A DNA stretch of 64,000 nucleotides. Source: Clavelina lepadiformis (Eukaryota; Chordata; Ascidiacea; Aplousobranchia; Clavelinidae). The stretch covers positions 2,356,001-2,420,000 of the forward strand of contig NC_135248.1 in assembly GCF_947623445.1 (NCBI RefSeq). The letters run 5' to 3'. Both the position numbers and the translations under genes were made by a program. The notes beneath the pieces were generated by a model. It was not told the DNA's origin. It did not search any database and saw nothing but the letters and a program-made list of their open reading frames with translations. Below are positions 12,301 to 24,049 of the stretch, in pieces (position 1 is the stretch's first letter; every line of letters begins with the position of its first letter).

Positions 12301-13542
12301 GGGAATGGTGTTGAATACTATCGTGCACTGGTCACAAACGTGAAGCTTTCTATTTCAGTGTTCTTCGTCGACTATGGAATCACATCAGATAACTTACGAG
12401 TTGATGATCTTCGTCAGCTGCCCTCCTCTTTGGAGAGGGTTCCATTCCAGGCAATCAAGTTTCGTCTGCGGGGGATTCTACCTCTCGAGAGCAGACCAAA
12501 AGATGAAAGTCGGCAATTTGTCCACAAAATCCTCCAAAACTCCACCCATATGGTGAACGTTAAGGTTTATTCCGTTGTGTCCAAAGTAGTTTGTGTTGAC
12601 TTATTCACAAAAAATAATGAGTATGTGAATGAGATTCTCATCACAAAGGACTACTGCTACTCCACTGAAGAAAGCAGAGTCTCAAAGCTCTCTCATGCTG
12701 CCTGGGAAACGGCTGAATCCAAAGGTGCATTTAGCGATAGTTCTTCTTCAGAAAAGCTGAATGACCAATGGGTGAAATATGATGGGATTAACAGAGGAGA
12801 ACGATTTCTTAATAGTCAAGGTCAGAAAATCAGCCTTTCTGCACCGAGATCAACATTCCAGGCTAACTTTAAGTCGATTATCAATTTAGGAGGTATAAGA
12901 AACATCAACATTAATCGCAACAGCATTAACAGCGTCTCCATCAACCAGAATCCGTCCAGTGGCATCAGGACCATTATGGTGGCTTCAGAAATTGGCATCA
13001 ATCAGACTGATAGCACCATGCTTGTTCGAAATACAACTCTACTTCCAAATATTCCAGACTTGCTTCCCCTACTTTGTGTCCTCTTTGCTCCTGTCGTAGA
13101 ATTTCGTGTGGATCCCAATCAGACCCGCTACATCGGAGCCCTGTGTGGCCTTGGCGCTGTTCAAATCCAGAAGCGGTGGCATTCCATGCTCCCAGATCAT
13201 GACATTGAAGTCCAGTTTAACACTCATTTCAAAATTCAAGACATTGTTGTCATCAACGCCCTTCGGATGTTGATGAACATTGCTGTCGGAAGCGGTGAAG
13301 ACATTGCTGAGTGGAGTCAAACTGTCATCCACAGGACACAAAAGCTTGCTCGAGAAAAGTTGCTGCTTTTGATCCAAAAGAAGAGGGATGCTTGTGATCT
13401 GACATCTTTCGGAAGTCTCTACAAATGGAAGCAGATCGATGAGGATGACGTGATCCCTCATCAGGTATCAGACAGCAGAGCGGATCGTAAAGACTTTTAT
13501 CGTCTTCACGATGGCATTTTGCTCAATGATTTTCAGGCTTAA
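9364..13542 (+). CDS. TDRD9: TDRD9-like Tudor-domain DEAH helicase with degenerate motifs, intronless
   Basis: An uninterrupted frame of 1392 codons, close to the roughly 1380 residues of vertebrate TDRD9 (Drosophila spindle-E), a germline piRNA-pathway RNA helicase. The order matches: N-terminal region, RecA-like helicase domain 1 with Walker A GTAGSGKT (182-189), helicase domain 2, helicase-associated region, Tudor domain (about 965-1035, with VFFVDYG), and a C-terminal segment similar to TDRD9 (SALLP-type region with LCGLGA and LPDHDIE). The in-frame ATG at 9364 is the first usable start. Key motifs are altered: motif II is DGVN (282-285) instead of DEVH, motif III STS (315-317) instead of SAT, and motif VI QRANCASE (526-533) instead of QRKGRAGR, so both motif VI arginines are gone. 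Tudor and RNA-binding surfaces may persist while ATPase activity is probably lost. The absence of introns, unlike every neighbour except where unresolved, suggests a retrocopy. Confidence 0.85.
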   Translation: MTAPHLTRLTPEPTLDEFNNFSSLVPRTRPRRKIFLGAKFRGRCFDPKTEKPAEPVIEDVASTPERYGKFGRVDDDPSDDYKEEILPSSVDISLLSVSSDVASTLERYGKFGRVDDDLSDDYKEEILPLSVDISLLSASSDCLEVYNNYDFEHQYDENLPTFCNRSEILDAISGFAITFIKGTAGSGKTTQVPQYILDQHARARKYCNIVVAQTLKIMAIHDAERVSQERNWGPVGRLVGYDVEFDKKTSSDTRITYMTTGVLLRRLIAKKTLREFTHIILDGVNERDQETDFAIFLIRKLFELNSRSVKVILMSTSFDNIHLSHYFNAQDPDIDTEIPVTHESIFIDGGIRHVSDNYIEDLPSFGNIPTFEISNPEISDEAYAIAARLKFFLDKIEKYEEAKQTSIKGQLDPTSSSRGSVLVFLPGLCHIQKMEKRLYNERFKRKLQIIPLHSYTTSENLSDVYAKPNPGFRKIILSTDIAISSFTVPDVKFVIDFCLKECKVWDADTHFQSLQLQWASLASEMQRANCASELLNCKVFRLVPECFWEYRMPEDDEYREFERCSLERIILYVKLLDLGSPKAVLSMALSPPDLDNIERSILLLKEIGALSTITNQKELDGDLTFVGRVLATLPIDMRLGKLLMLGFVFGCLSNCLVIAAALSKPCFFATPYNQPMEAYKKKLFWAQGSFSDCIALLNAFRAWEHCVDTQQFTRKSDEDAWGRKNFIQISRIHEVKYLVDELRQRLSHFNIRSDDQLHWSSENPQQCELILKIVMAGAFYPNFFEQSVIDETQSVKEMSLLDPTNTVMFTGIPRGKAPLFKDSLLEATRQCGKQKAIFYDGCKAFIQFEDSDVIDTGSVSPAVYLAGKLTETKGKLEICQSYAEKQPEPGVHTRSPTFLYEPVENNRFSVELPNPSDHARFPVQVTHLISAVSFWGNMLLPRNIERLRNIGVTIQTKISSKVNPAELAVDDLVLAPYDDGNGVEYYRALVTNVKLSISVFFVDYGITSDNLRVDDLRQLPSSLERVPFQAIKFRLRGILPLESRPKDESRQFVHKILQNSTHMVNVKVYSVVSKVVCVDLFTKNNEYVNEILITKDYCYSTEESRVSKLSHAAWETAESKGAFSDSSSSEKLNDQWVKYDGINRGERFLNSQGQKISLSAPRSTFQANFKSIINLGGIRNININRNSINSVSINQNPSSGIRTIMVASEIGINQTDSTMLVRNTTLLPNIPDLLPLLCVLFAPVVEFRVDPNQTRYIGALCGLGAVQIQKRWHSMLPDHDIEVQFNTHFKIQDIVVINALRMLMNIAVGSGEDIAEWSQTVIHRTQKLAREKLLLLIQKKRDACDLTSFGSLYKWKQIDEDDVIPHQVSDSRADRKDFYRLHDGILLNDFQA
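9538..9783 (+). repeat. In-frame tandem duplication of 41 codons
   Basis: Bases 9538-9660 and 9661-9783 are two 123-bp units differing at only a few positions. They encode consecutive acidic segments beginning DVASTPERYG and DVASTLERYG, N-terminal to the helicase domain. High identity points to a recent duplication. It sits in a region likely to be disordered. Confidence 0.95.
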
Positions 13543-14689
13543 ATTTTGTGGACCAGGTCATATGGTTGGCCATAGTTTTGTAAACTTGGATATATTTACA
13601 GTCTTTGGGATTTCTGCTTATTTGGTCAGTCGATTATGCACGTAAATTGTGCTGTGAAACTTTTGCGGTGTAAGTTGTGTTAATAGAAAATCGTTGTGAT
13701 TTTTTACAACTGTATAACTGATTTGTTTAGATACTGCCATGTCCTCTGTATTGTAAAGGAAAACTGCCACTAACTTAATTAACTTTTTAAATGTTGCTTT
13801 AACTTTTTTCTGTTGTGTCAATCTTGCCAGGTAGGCTACTGTAATAATATCATAGAAAAGTGCTTTGGTATTTGCCTGGTTCGTCAATTTAGCTGCAAAT
13901 CCATTCCCAAGTTAAGTTTGATTAGTTTTTTCTGCCTTTGCGTTTGCTTGTTAGGCTATATGTTGAGTTACCTGATTGTATTTAGGTTTTGTCTCAAATC
14001 ATGTTTGCAGCTAACTGGTTATTGTTCAAGCAGTTGGTCAGTGTTTGTGTATTTAGTACTGCTATCTAAGTGTAATCTTGCATTGATGTTGCAGTTTATT
14101 CTTTTGTGTCCTTCATTTTTGCCGCTTTCTTTCACTAATTCCGTCTGTATTTCTTTCACTATACATGCTTGCTTGTAACTTTGCGCTTGGTTGCTTCTAC
14201 GTTGATGCTGAAACAAAACTATGATTGGCACTGCAACCAAGAAACCAAGCGTTCTGGATGTATGTATACTGAAATATAGATTATTTCATTGGACATGCAA
14301 CCATTTTAAGCTCACGTTTTTACAGTTTAGCATGGTATTTTGTGTCATGTGACGATGTATATAAAATTTAGAATTTTTTTTACATAAATGTTCTTTAAAA
14401 TCGTCCGTATGGTATTGTGTACGAAATAGTTTTATCTTATGACTTAGAATGACAAAAAGAGTCGACATTATAAAAATCGTGGAGTGAATGATATTTCCGC
14501 AATAATTCAGTATTCTTTATCGTAAAATACTTTAATATCGAGCAAACTGTAAATGCACGATGAATTCTTTAAAAGAGGTTGTTAATACAATTGCATTTGC
14601 AACAACTGGTACGTAATCCCGAACTTACGACCGACCGCTTTAGACGCGATAAAGTATAGGCCAAAGTTAAGATTCTTCTAAATAAACTC
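13543..14689. other. 3' flank of the TDRD9-like gene
   Basis: AT-rich sequence, probably including the 3' UTR. The short ORFs on both strands (e.g. 13813-14178) are cysteine/leucine-rich without any family resemblance. No consensus poly(A) signal close to the stop was identified; an AATAAA occurs only near 14683. Confidence 0.4.
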
Positions 14690-14835
14690 CGGGAAAATCT
14701 GATGTCCTGCCCACACGGTGAATTTAATTATTTACAAACAACAGGTCGCAAATATTTTGAAATTGAATAAGTTTTACATGTAATTTCTTGCGTTTCGGTG
14801 GCGGTAAAATTTTTTGTTTGTGTCAATGATCCTAC
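14690..14835 (-). repeat. Dispersed repeat shared with the palindrome insert
   Basis: The reverse complement of this stretch matches 6945-7050 through a series of shared blocks (gaaacgcaagaa, atttgcgac, tgttgtttgtaaataatt, gtgggcaggacatcaga). Two copies 7.7 kb apart in opposite orientation show it is an interspersed element fragment. Family unknown. Confidence 0.7.
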
Positions 14836-15509
14836 ATTTTTGCAAGTACCAGTAGATAGATGTTGTCTCGGTAAATCCCTGCTTACTAGCAGGTAGTGGT
14901 AAGAACTGCACCTAGAACATATACGTTAGTTTTGCGAAGGCATGTCAAATCAGTACCTAGCAGCGTGGACCTAGTTTCAGAGATACGTCCTCTCAAATTC
15001 ATAATAGGAACTGTATTCTGCAACTGCCAACAAAATGCATACCACAAAGTTTGCTAGCAACATAGAGTCATAGATCCCTGCCGGATGATATACACCTTAG
15101 ACACTTATTATTTGAGACCTTATGAACAAATGTTTTATTTGTACTAGTTCACCAGCTGAGCACAAAAATTGCTGTTATGGCCACAGATAATGAACAAACT
15201 ATTTACAATTCGCTTAGTTGAATAATTACGGAATAGCCCTGGTTTTCTTTCAACGTTGAGTCTGTATGTATGCAATATGTACTGTACCATTTAGACAAAA
15301 CCGATGCGTGCGATTGATGATAAAAAGGAAGCGTAGTAAAAATTGAACATAATTATTGGGTAATAACAACACTGAATAGTTACGCACACATCAGACAAAG
15401 TGTGCTGAGAAATTTTGCAGCAGTTATACAACCACAACGCACAGTTTGCAGCAGCTGTATATTAACAGTGTTATTTCTACAAAGTTTATGAAAAAAGTTA
15501 AAGTTGCTG
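14836..15509. other. Intergenic spacer, ZPR1 3' side
   Basis: No coding potential or repeat recognised. It should include the ZPR1 3' UTR (minus strand) and its termination region. Confidence 0.4.
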
Positions 15510-18500
15510 TCAGCAGTAATCCTCTGTTTTCATATCGTTGAGTCCAAGCATCTCATTTTGTTCGTACGATCGCACGTACTCTTCCTCCGTGAGGCTCGGA
15601 TCAGGATCCGGAGTACAAATGTTCTGAATGAAGCTGTTGCTGTTTGGATCATCTGCGGAATCAATGAAAAATGTTCATTACGCAATTTGTAAATTACGGG
15701 TGAAACAATGTATATATATAATGAATATAATGGGGGAATAAGTGCAGGTTAGTTTTCGTTTCGTGTGTCAGTCAGCTCATTAACCTAATATCAATGTAAA
15801 TGGTGTATTTCCAGTTGCGTATTCATCGAGACGTTTTCCAAATTCGATAAGTTTCTTTGACTGATCGCTATCGCCGCCAACAAACGGATTACTTCCAACC
15901 ATCTAGAAAAAGAAATAATTTTGTAATATTTTCAACTGGCTAACAGTTAAACTGCTGCCTGTAAACCTGTAAGTAAGTGATGGCAAGTATCATTATCATA
16001 TGAAGTGAACAACAATTTCCAAATCACCAAAACAAAGTGTATATATAAGGTTTAATGGACGTTTTCTCGATTAGATGAACACTCAGTTTGAATATTATGA
16101 AGTATCAATAGTATTGCAGTAAAAATTAGTCAGCCCAACTGTAATATTGAACGTCAATAATGAAGTGTAACTAGCTGCACACTACACATACTTATAATTT
16201 TAAACGGTCTGTATTGTTACAAGCAACCTCACTATACGACACAATTTAAATCACTTGCAAGTTATACTCACAAAAAGTTCATGACAGAAGTAATAACAGA
16301 GAACCAATTTTTCTTAGAAATTTTAGATAACTAAAATATACTAGTTAAGCTAACTATTCCTGAAAAATTCCTACTAAACACTTACTAAACATACTTAATA
16401 AAATTAGAACACATACTTTCCAACATACTAAATACATTTAACAGGTTAGCGCTATCTGTAACTTAAATCTGATAAATGGATTTTATGGCATGACCAGTAG
16501 TTGCCACCTACAAACTTGATTAAAACATACTTATCATGTCATAACTGGTTATGCATGGAATTCTTTTTCTGGATTGTGACTTATTAATCACAGCTACCTT
16601 AGTGTCTATAACTGAATTGTTCTGCGAGTAAACGTATGACCAGTCAGTTAAGCAGACTTGGTGTATAATGAACAAGAAATTAACTCATACCATGTCCTTT
16701 AAGTCACCCAAGAGACCTTCGACTGTTGTAAATTTGCCACTGATAGCCATTCCACCTGTCTCTACGTCCAGTTCCGGAATCAAAATCGTGCAAGTTTCTG
16801 ACTTCAGAACGTCCCGAGACATGTCTATGGGGTCAGTCACATGCAATCTAAAAATAAAAATATCTTTAACCCTAATACATTAATATTCAAAATATTTGTT
16901 AAATGTTATATAGCAATTTTTTTAATTCAGACGTTATCAAAAAACTGTATTAATTTGACTGCCGAATGTCTTATCGGAATCATATCTCGATCATGATTCT
17001 GCAGTGCTATTGATCCAGATACTGAATTTAAATACTTACATTTTCAAGGTGGGTTTTTATTTTTATAAACTGGTAGGTAAGCAAAATAAACTGTTAAATC
17101 CAAAAAAAATTTCACTAAATCGATGATTTTTGTTCATAATATCTTGGAAATTGAAGGTTCTTTGGGACATGCTTGGTGGAGCTTGTGATGTCACAGAGAA
17201 AAATTATGACACGTGACAGGAATGCCTGCATGCAGTACGAAAGTAAAGGGTCGCGCTATATGAGTTTTACATTGACTAAAAAGCAGATAGTGATCAATTA
17301 AGATACATTATAAGAATACACTGAAAGGTTAAAATTAGTTGCGTCCACGAAATGTATGACAGTATGTAATGGCATGGCATTTAATAGTGCGCAGTGTAGA
17401 GTACAGATACTGTGGTTGGGTAACAGTTGGGCTGGAAGCTAAATTTAGAGCGGCTTCAGCTTACCAACTGCTTTATCTTGAAACAGGTTCATTGAATGTA
17501 TCATTATAAATAGCCTGCATTATGTCAATGCAAGTAGACGATGGTGTTGTTACATTTAAGGGAAACCAGTTACTTTTTATCGATATCAACATTTCTGTAT
17601 GTTTAAATCAAACAAAATCACTTAACACATTTCTATGTCTAATCTAAACAACACCTGTTGTTTATTATCATCTATGCATTTCTTCACATCTATTGCATTG
17701 TATCATCTGATGCAAACATTTCGATGTCACATTCTGCAAGTGAGCATCTCTTTGCCTAACTTAACTACTTCGATTGATGACATCACAATCTCCAAAGTAT
17801 GTGTCGAAATTAAGGTTAAATCTGTATGTCACTGAGCCAGGTGGTAACATTTGTAACTTACTTGATAATTTTTCCCTTTGGTTCAAATCCGCTGCCTGAT
17901 TTCACTTCGTTTGAGCGATGTCCGCATTTATCGCAGTTGGTTGCCATGATGATAACCTCTTTAAAGTGTGGGATCTTTACCAACTAGAAAATCCAAAGTT
18001 GGCAATTGAAGTAAGAGCGTGGGTAGAAAAACGCAAATGCTGCGTGCCACTTACCTTCATGTTCGTTGTACACGGTTCGTGGCATTCGGGACAGTTTGTT
18101 GGAAATGAGACAACTTCGTTTGTTAAATCTAACTCATTATTATCGGTTTCATCTGCAATGGGGGTGGCCCCATTTATTTCCGTTTCCGGGTCCTCAATTG
18201 TATCGGCCTGCATACATGAAGCACTTATTGAACGTTGCTTTTAAATCTTCAAATGGCTAATTTTTGTTATAACAACCAGAAAGTAATAGAAGAAGTTAAT
18301 ATTAATGGATACTTCATCAAGATTGTTAGATCACCTTTATACCAAGCTCTTGGTCCTGTTCCAGGGTTCGAACATAATACATGACTTTCAAATTGGGGTC
18401 TGAACATGGGGCTTTTGGGTTCTCCACAAAACTATTTCCTGTTGGGTCATCGATGGTCTGCGAAATTGCAAAATATCTTTTTGACTAGGTTATGGTCACT

Positions 18501-20019
18501 TCCATAATCTTTCTAGACATTTCAAATAGAAAGAGTACTTACGTTTGAAAATTGTTATTTGTAAAGTACATAATAATAATAATACCAATATATATCTACA
18601 TATATTTTTATAACAAAATTAAAAAAAGTTTGCATAGACATGGTGTACAACTGTATATATACATATATCGAAAAAACTGCTTTGAGCAACAACAAAATTG
18701 CTGCAGTCAATATAAGCATGCAACTCAGACTGTATGATAAATTGGAAAAAACATCTCTCATACCAATGTGAACGATTCCTCCAACTGTAGCAACTTCTTC
18801 AAACTCTCTATAAACTTATCAAGTTTCTCTGCCATGTCTGGGTCCATGGCCTATAGTTAAAAATTACAACAGGTCTTTCTCATGGATATTTTCAAACATT
18901 CAGAGCTGATAATGCTTAACTACTTGTTTCATTCATGAATTTCTTCCTACAAAGCTAGTTGTACAAACTTTGAAAACGATCAATGCGAAAAGCAACCAGC
19001 GCAGTGGGTTTTACACGTGATATTACTGTTAATTATGAATTGGTATCAACATGGCTTGTGAAATAATTTCTAAAGTTTAATATTAGGTGGGTTATGATAT
19101 GAGTGTACCGAAATAAAAAAAATCAACTTGTGTAAATGTAACACTAAGCGTTACTACATAAAAGGTCGATTTTGGTTAGTTGTATTCATAAAACTTTAAA
19201 GATTGGATAACATTTAATCAAAAAAATGCTTCAAAGTGCATGACGTTTCCTCTGAAACCCAAACAAGCCATACCCTTCTCAAAGGTTGCTGATGCTCCAA
19301 GCCATCAACGGCTCTTTGTATAATTCCTTCCACTGTCGTTAGTGTGCCTTTCTGTGACGATGCTGGGATTTCAAACTTCAGTTCCGGAATGCAAACGTTT
19401 GCAACGTCTGATCTTACAACCTGCCGGTCCAGGTCCTAAGATAGAAAGAATGTCATCAATTAAAATCTTAAAAGTGTAATATATCATGGCTTAAAATCCT
19501 GTTTTAGAACTTAGGAACTTGGCTGTACCATGTTTTGATTTTATTTTGAAACTCACCTCAGTCTTTTTGACAGTGAGGGTGATACGAATGCCTTTCACCT
19601 GTATCTGTCCAGCAGACTGTATCTCATTGTTTGAGTTAAAACAATGCGGACATGAAAAGGAACTGAGAATAACCTCACGATAGAAGGGAATTTTTATGAA
19701 AAGAAATTTTGTTGTGCCCTTGAAAACAGCAGATGTATCAAACAAAAACTATATATACAAGTATATGCATGTTGAAGTGATGAAATTCAACATGGTTCAC
19801 ACAATCGTATCGACTTATTTTAAGTAAAAGGCAGGTTATTATGGATAAAGTTTTTGTAATAATGGAAAGCTATAAAACCTGTTTTTCACAATTGACACAA
19901 AGGCTCTCAATTTCAGTCACGTCTGATTCTTCATTATCTGCTGAAATAGAAGGAAAAGATTCTGACTGAGAAGCTGGTGTGCTTGTCATGGTTAAATCAT
20001 GGTAGCCATTTGTGGCCAT
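15510..20019 (-). CDS. ZPR1: ZPR1 zinc-finger protein, 10 exons
   Basis: Exons on the minus strand: 20019-19879, 19718-19557, 19435-19274, 18850-18764, 18457-18335, 18207-18055, 17983-17862, 16847-16691, 15902-15785, 15652-15510. All have GT-AG borders, and phases close to a 455-residue protein (human about 459). The protein has the diagnostic duplicated architecture of a four-Cys zinc finger plus ZPR1 domain. Finger 1 is CVNC (41-44) with SFSCPHC, followed by [10 protein letters not shown]. Finger 2 is TNCPEC with [17 protein letters not shown], followed by [19 protein letters not shown]. The C-terminus ends [15 protein letters not shown], matching the conserved family tail. Known members bind eEF1A and shuttle between cytoplasm and nucleus in proliferating cells, with links to SMN and snRNP biogenesis. 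Nothing appears broken. Confidence 0.95.
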
Positions 20020-23000
20020 GTTAATGTTCTGGCCTAACTTCCCTAACCAATTGCCAGTTCAGTTGCCAATGTACTGATAAACCCGTAAGCTAATCCTTAA
20101 AAAGAAAAAATGTTTTAGACCTGACTTAAAATGCCTTATTGCAGTATAGTACCAGTCTGCTGCCTACATTTGGACATTACACCACTTGTACAACTTTACA
20201 AAAATCAGTTGGAAAGAAACTGTTTGCCTTAATGAGTTGGCATGGCAATTCATCAATAAAATTTGACATGACCGCCCTACATGAAGTCTTTCTCGTTGCT
20301 ACTTCTCAATATTTCAAATCAAAAATTCTTACGAAAAGTGGGCAAAATTAACATCTGACACTGTTGCTTCTGTTGCATATGTTATGATGTGTTATGTGAC
20401 ACAGTTCAAGGCTATCACTAGTGTATACGCCGTAGTCTGTGTATCTCTTAGCTTTAGTTCATGGGGATGTAGAGACATGATTTCTTTAATTGTTCTTAGT
20501 ATTTGGTCACTACCATTCATCTTTTAGTGGACTCATTATCCTAGTATCGTGCCTTCATTAGTTCACAGAAATGGCATTCTGATCCCTAGGATGGAGTTTC
20601 TTTTGTGCGGTTTTATTTAACCATTTATTTGTTAAGCACTTTTCTTGCTACTGCAATCACATTACGTTACTTCGTATAATTTATTTTGGGGTCTCTTGTA
20701 CTTTTGCACTCTGACTTGAACGCCTAAAACGGAAGAAGTTATGAGGCAATAAAAAAGGAATTATGGTGTAATAATTCTTCAAAGCTCAATCCTGATATGG
20801 CAGGTATGGAAATGTATTAGTAAAGGTGACCCCAATTTTGAGAGATAATTTATTTTTCGCAATTCAAATAATAAATAAATTACAAAAATTAACAGTTGCT
20901 AGGTGTGGGGCGGTAAAAGACATGTCTTCAATATTAGTGAGTATGCTCTCTACGTTTTGAAATACAACGTTTTTTTTTTGGTAATATCTTGTGTATATTT
21001 TCAAAAACGTAGGAACTTAACTATTTTCTAGGTTTGATGGCCATGCTCACCTAACCTAGCCATTTACAGCACTGCAATTAGGCCTATACTATTGCTTTCT
21101 TAGTTTCTTACATGTTTAGGCACCAGGACTTTATCACTTTTACATGTTCATTAATTGTTTGTGAAAATGTTCTTTATTCCGCTTTAACTAGGCCTATATA
21201 CGAGGGTTGCATCGTATTTATCTCTTCGCGCAGTTAATTACGAAATGTAAACGATATTAGGCCTATGTAGCCTATAGGCCTAGAAGCTTTTTTGTAATAT
21301 TTTACATTTTAACAAAACAAACATTAAATACGGCATCAAAATCTCACGCAGTCTATACTGTCATTAAAATACTGTTGGAGTTCATCATGAAGCATCAGCA
21401 AATTCAGACAAGAATTACACTCCAAACACCAACCGACTGTTGTGCACGGTGTGTCAGAACTCAGAAGCCTGAAGCCCTGAACCAACGCGTATTGTCGCGT
21501 GTCGCTTGGATCAAGGAATCAGCTGAGCCTAGCGTTACACCCACATGGCTTGTTCTACAAATTTATACCGAAATGATAGCAAAACATACTGAAATACTTT
21601 CATAGTTTCATTGAATCTTGGCTTTGCTAGTTGCACGGTGGTGAGTGGTTAGGTTAAAATACAGCTGATTGATAGATTAATTATTTATTTATTTTCCACA
21701 CAGTGGCACAACTCGAGGGCGTCAACCGCTATAAAATGAAAATTTGGTAACATTTTCCCAATTCTTTTCGTTGTTGAGTAAAGAAATTTATAAGCTACTC
21801 ATTCAGTCATTGGGGTGATCCAATGACCAAAGCGCTTGCATTTTAGTTCGATACAATACAAATAGTGTAGGTCGACAACTCTTTGTGAAGTGTAAAAAAT
21901 CGAAAATATTTTGCCATTGCTTTAATTAAGCACATGTTAGCGGCCGTAATTTAGAAATGGTGCACTGTATTTAAAACAGAAAAAGATACTTTGAATGTGC
22001 AGTATAAGAGATAGGCGAAGACGCTGCAAAAAAAAGCAGGTTTACTAAACAATACCTGTAGATTATTTTATTGTGCGAAAGACTGACCAGAAGGAAGCGT
22101 GTTTAGTCCGCCAAATTTGACACCCCAAATTGTTGTACAGTTTTTCCATTTTACCGATTGGGGCCGTGGGCTTCTTAAGTCAGTGAAGTGTAGGCTGCTA
22201 AGCCTGCTATAAGGTTTACAAACTTGCTACAAGCACAACGCTTTAAGTTTACACCCAGAATGAAAATGTCAATGACAATGTTTGAATGTGTTTGTGTGTT
22301 ATCATAGCACGTATACCCTAGGCTAGGGCCTAGGCTAAAGCCAACGGTTCCAAGGTTTTTGACTTGGCATTTTTTTGCGAAATTGCAAAAATAAAGGAGC
22401 CACAGTGCACAGGAAAAACAGGTTGAACTATTTTGTTTCAAGACCAAATCTGGCAAGATTGAGCCAAAAGCTGTCATTTTTGTCCAAATTATTGATAAAG
22501 GACAACAGTTTTACGCCAATAAGTATTTTCACATATATGCCTGATTAAATTCGGCTCAATGCTTGAGTTTTATGAATTGCTTGAAGGTCTATTGATATGT
22601 ATTTCTTGTAATTTATCTTTGAAGTTAGTAACTACTGACCTAACACTAATTTACTGAGTCTGTAGTTTACACTTGGTGCAGTAAGATTGCATTACGCACA
22701 GGCTAGGTATTTATTTTCTACTAACATGAAATACTGCATTTGTTTGCAAAATTCTAATTAGACCATGAAACATGCACTTACGGACATATAACGCCCATGT
22801 GTAGTGGTGATTTTGCACACATGTTTTAGTGTGTATGAGTATTTAAAAAAAAACTCGTTAATTATCTATTCTCTAAAAGGTTTTGATTCGCATACTTGTA
22901 TATCAAGTTTAGCTCATTTTCCAGAAATGTGCCTCTCCACTAGAATACTTTTAAAATATGCAGTATGGCTTTGGAATATTTATCCTTGGAGAGGAAAAAG

Positions 23001-24049
23001 TTCTTGCATGACTTCGGCTTCTTGGTGATTCCTTGCCACCCGAACCATGATTGCTAAGCTTGTCTTTGTGCATTTTTATTTGGTTATTTGCTAATGAAAT
23101 TGGACAAGCCAATGCAATCATGCATGAAATTTTTGTTATCAAATAAGTGCTTTCTTGGACTGTGAAGCTCTCAATTTTTCAAATCAGTTTTCTTTCCAGT
23201 CTTGGTGAAGATTCATGGTGTAACGTTACTAAATCAAAAGTGTATCACTGAAATCTCTAAATTTTAACCTTTTACGTCTTAGAAATGAGAGTTCTAAACT
23301 ATGATGGTGAGAACTCATCACCAGAATGCCTCAAGAAAAGCTTGAAAATCAAGTCATACTTGCCGCCCCAATTAATGAAAGACAAAAGAAAGTGGTACAA
23401 TTACATCGCTGGTCTGATCTGGTTGCGACTGGATGGCGTATTTATGAACTTTGAACAGTACTGAATTTACAACATTTCATGTTCAACAACAGGGAGTTCT
23501 TAGAACCGCTGCCACCTCGACCCTTCTGAGATGCTGCAGTAGCTTCCAGAGAGAAAGAAAGATAGGAAAGGTTTATTTGTGTTCTTGACCAAACTTGGAT
23601 CTGTTCATCAGGTCCATTAAACAGGAGCAAATGTCATTAGTACTAAACTAAGTCATTACAACAATGGTTTTGAGTAGTGGCAAATGAAAATTAGTGACAA
23701 TAGAATAGTGTTGCAGCTCAGCATTGAATCTTAGACCGGGGATTGTTTTATAATGAGACGATGATAACAACAGGAAGCTCCCCTTTGAATCTTCAACTGT
23801 CTCCACCACTAATGTTTACTTTAAACTGCTACCAATGATACACAAGGCTAATACTACGTATAAATTTTTTCTATTGTATGCTAATTTATATGTGGCTATT
23901 AATATGTGTGATGTATCTTTTATCGATTTGTAACTTGGCAAAATATTTTCAGGGACTGGTAGTTCATTAACAACTCTACAACGGATTAGGCACAACCAGA
24001 AGATTTTAGGTCAAGGAAACTGGCTTTTAATTAAGATTTCTTTGGAATA
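20020..24049. other. Intergenic region between divergent ZPR1 and FBXO45
   Basis: The two genes are transcribed away from each other, so both promoters lie here. No long ORF has family resemblance. Contents seen: a dispersed repeat at 20660-20815, a cluster of TAGGCCTA palindromes at 21078-21286, and a splice acceptor (ttttcag, ending at about 23952) about 100 bases before the FBXO45 ATG, which implies a 5' UTR intron or trans-splice site. The remainder is unremarkable AT-rich sequence. Confidence 0.5.
20660..20815 (+). repeat. Dispersed repeat copy A
   Basis: Resembles 31900-32065 in the same orientation, with shared blocks 'tgtacttttgcactc'/'tgtacttttacactc', 'agttatgag', and 'taatgattcttcaa.actcatcctgacatg' (here taataattcttcaaagctca). 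Overall similarity is perhaps 65 percent. Family not recognised. Confidence 0.5.

Noticed and set aside
13813-14178. 121-residue Cys/Leu-rich ORF downstream of the TDRD9-like gene
   Set aside because: No family resemblance; AT-rich 3' flank; overlaps other random ORFs.
17918-18260. Plus-strand ORFs across 17918-18260
   Set aside because: They are shadows of ZPR1 exons 6 and 7 on the minus strand, which match the family precisely.
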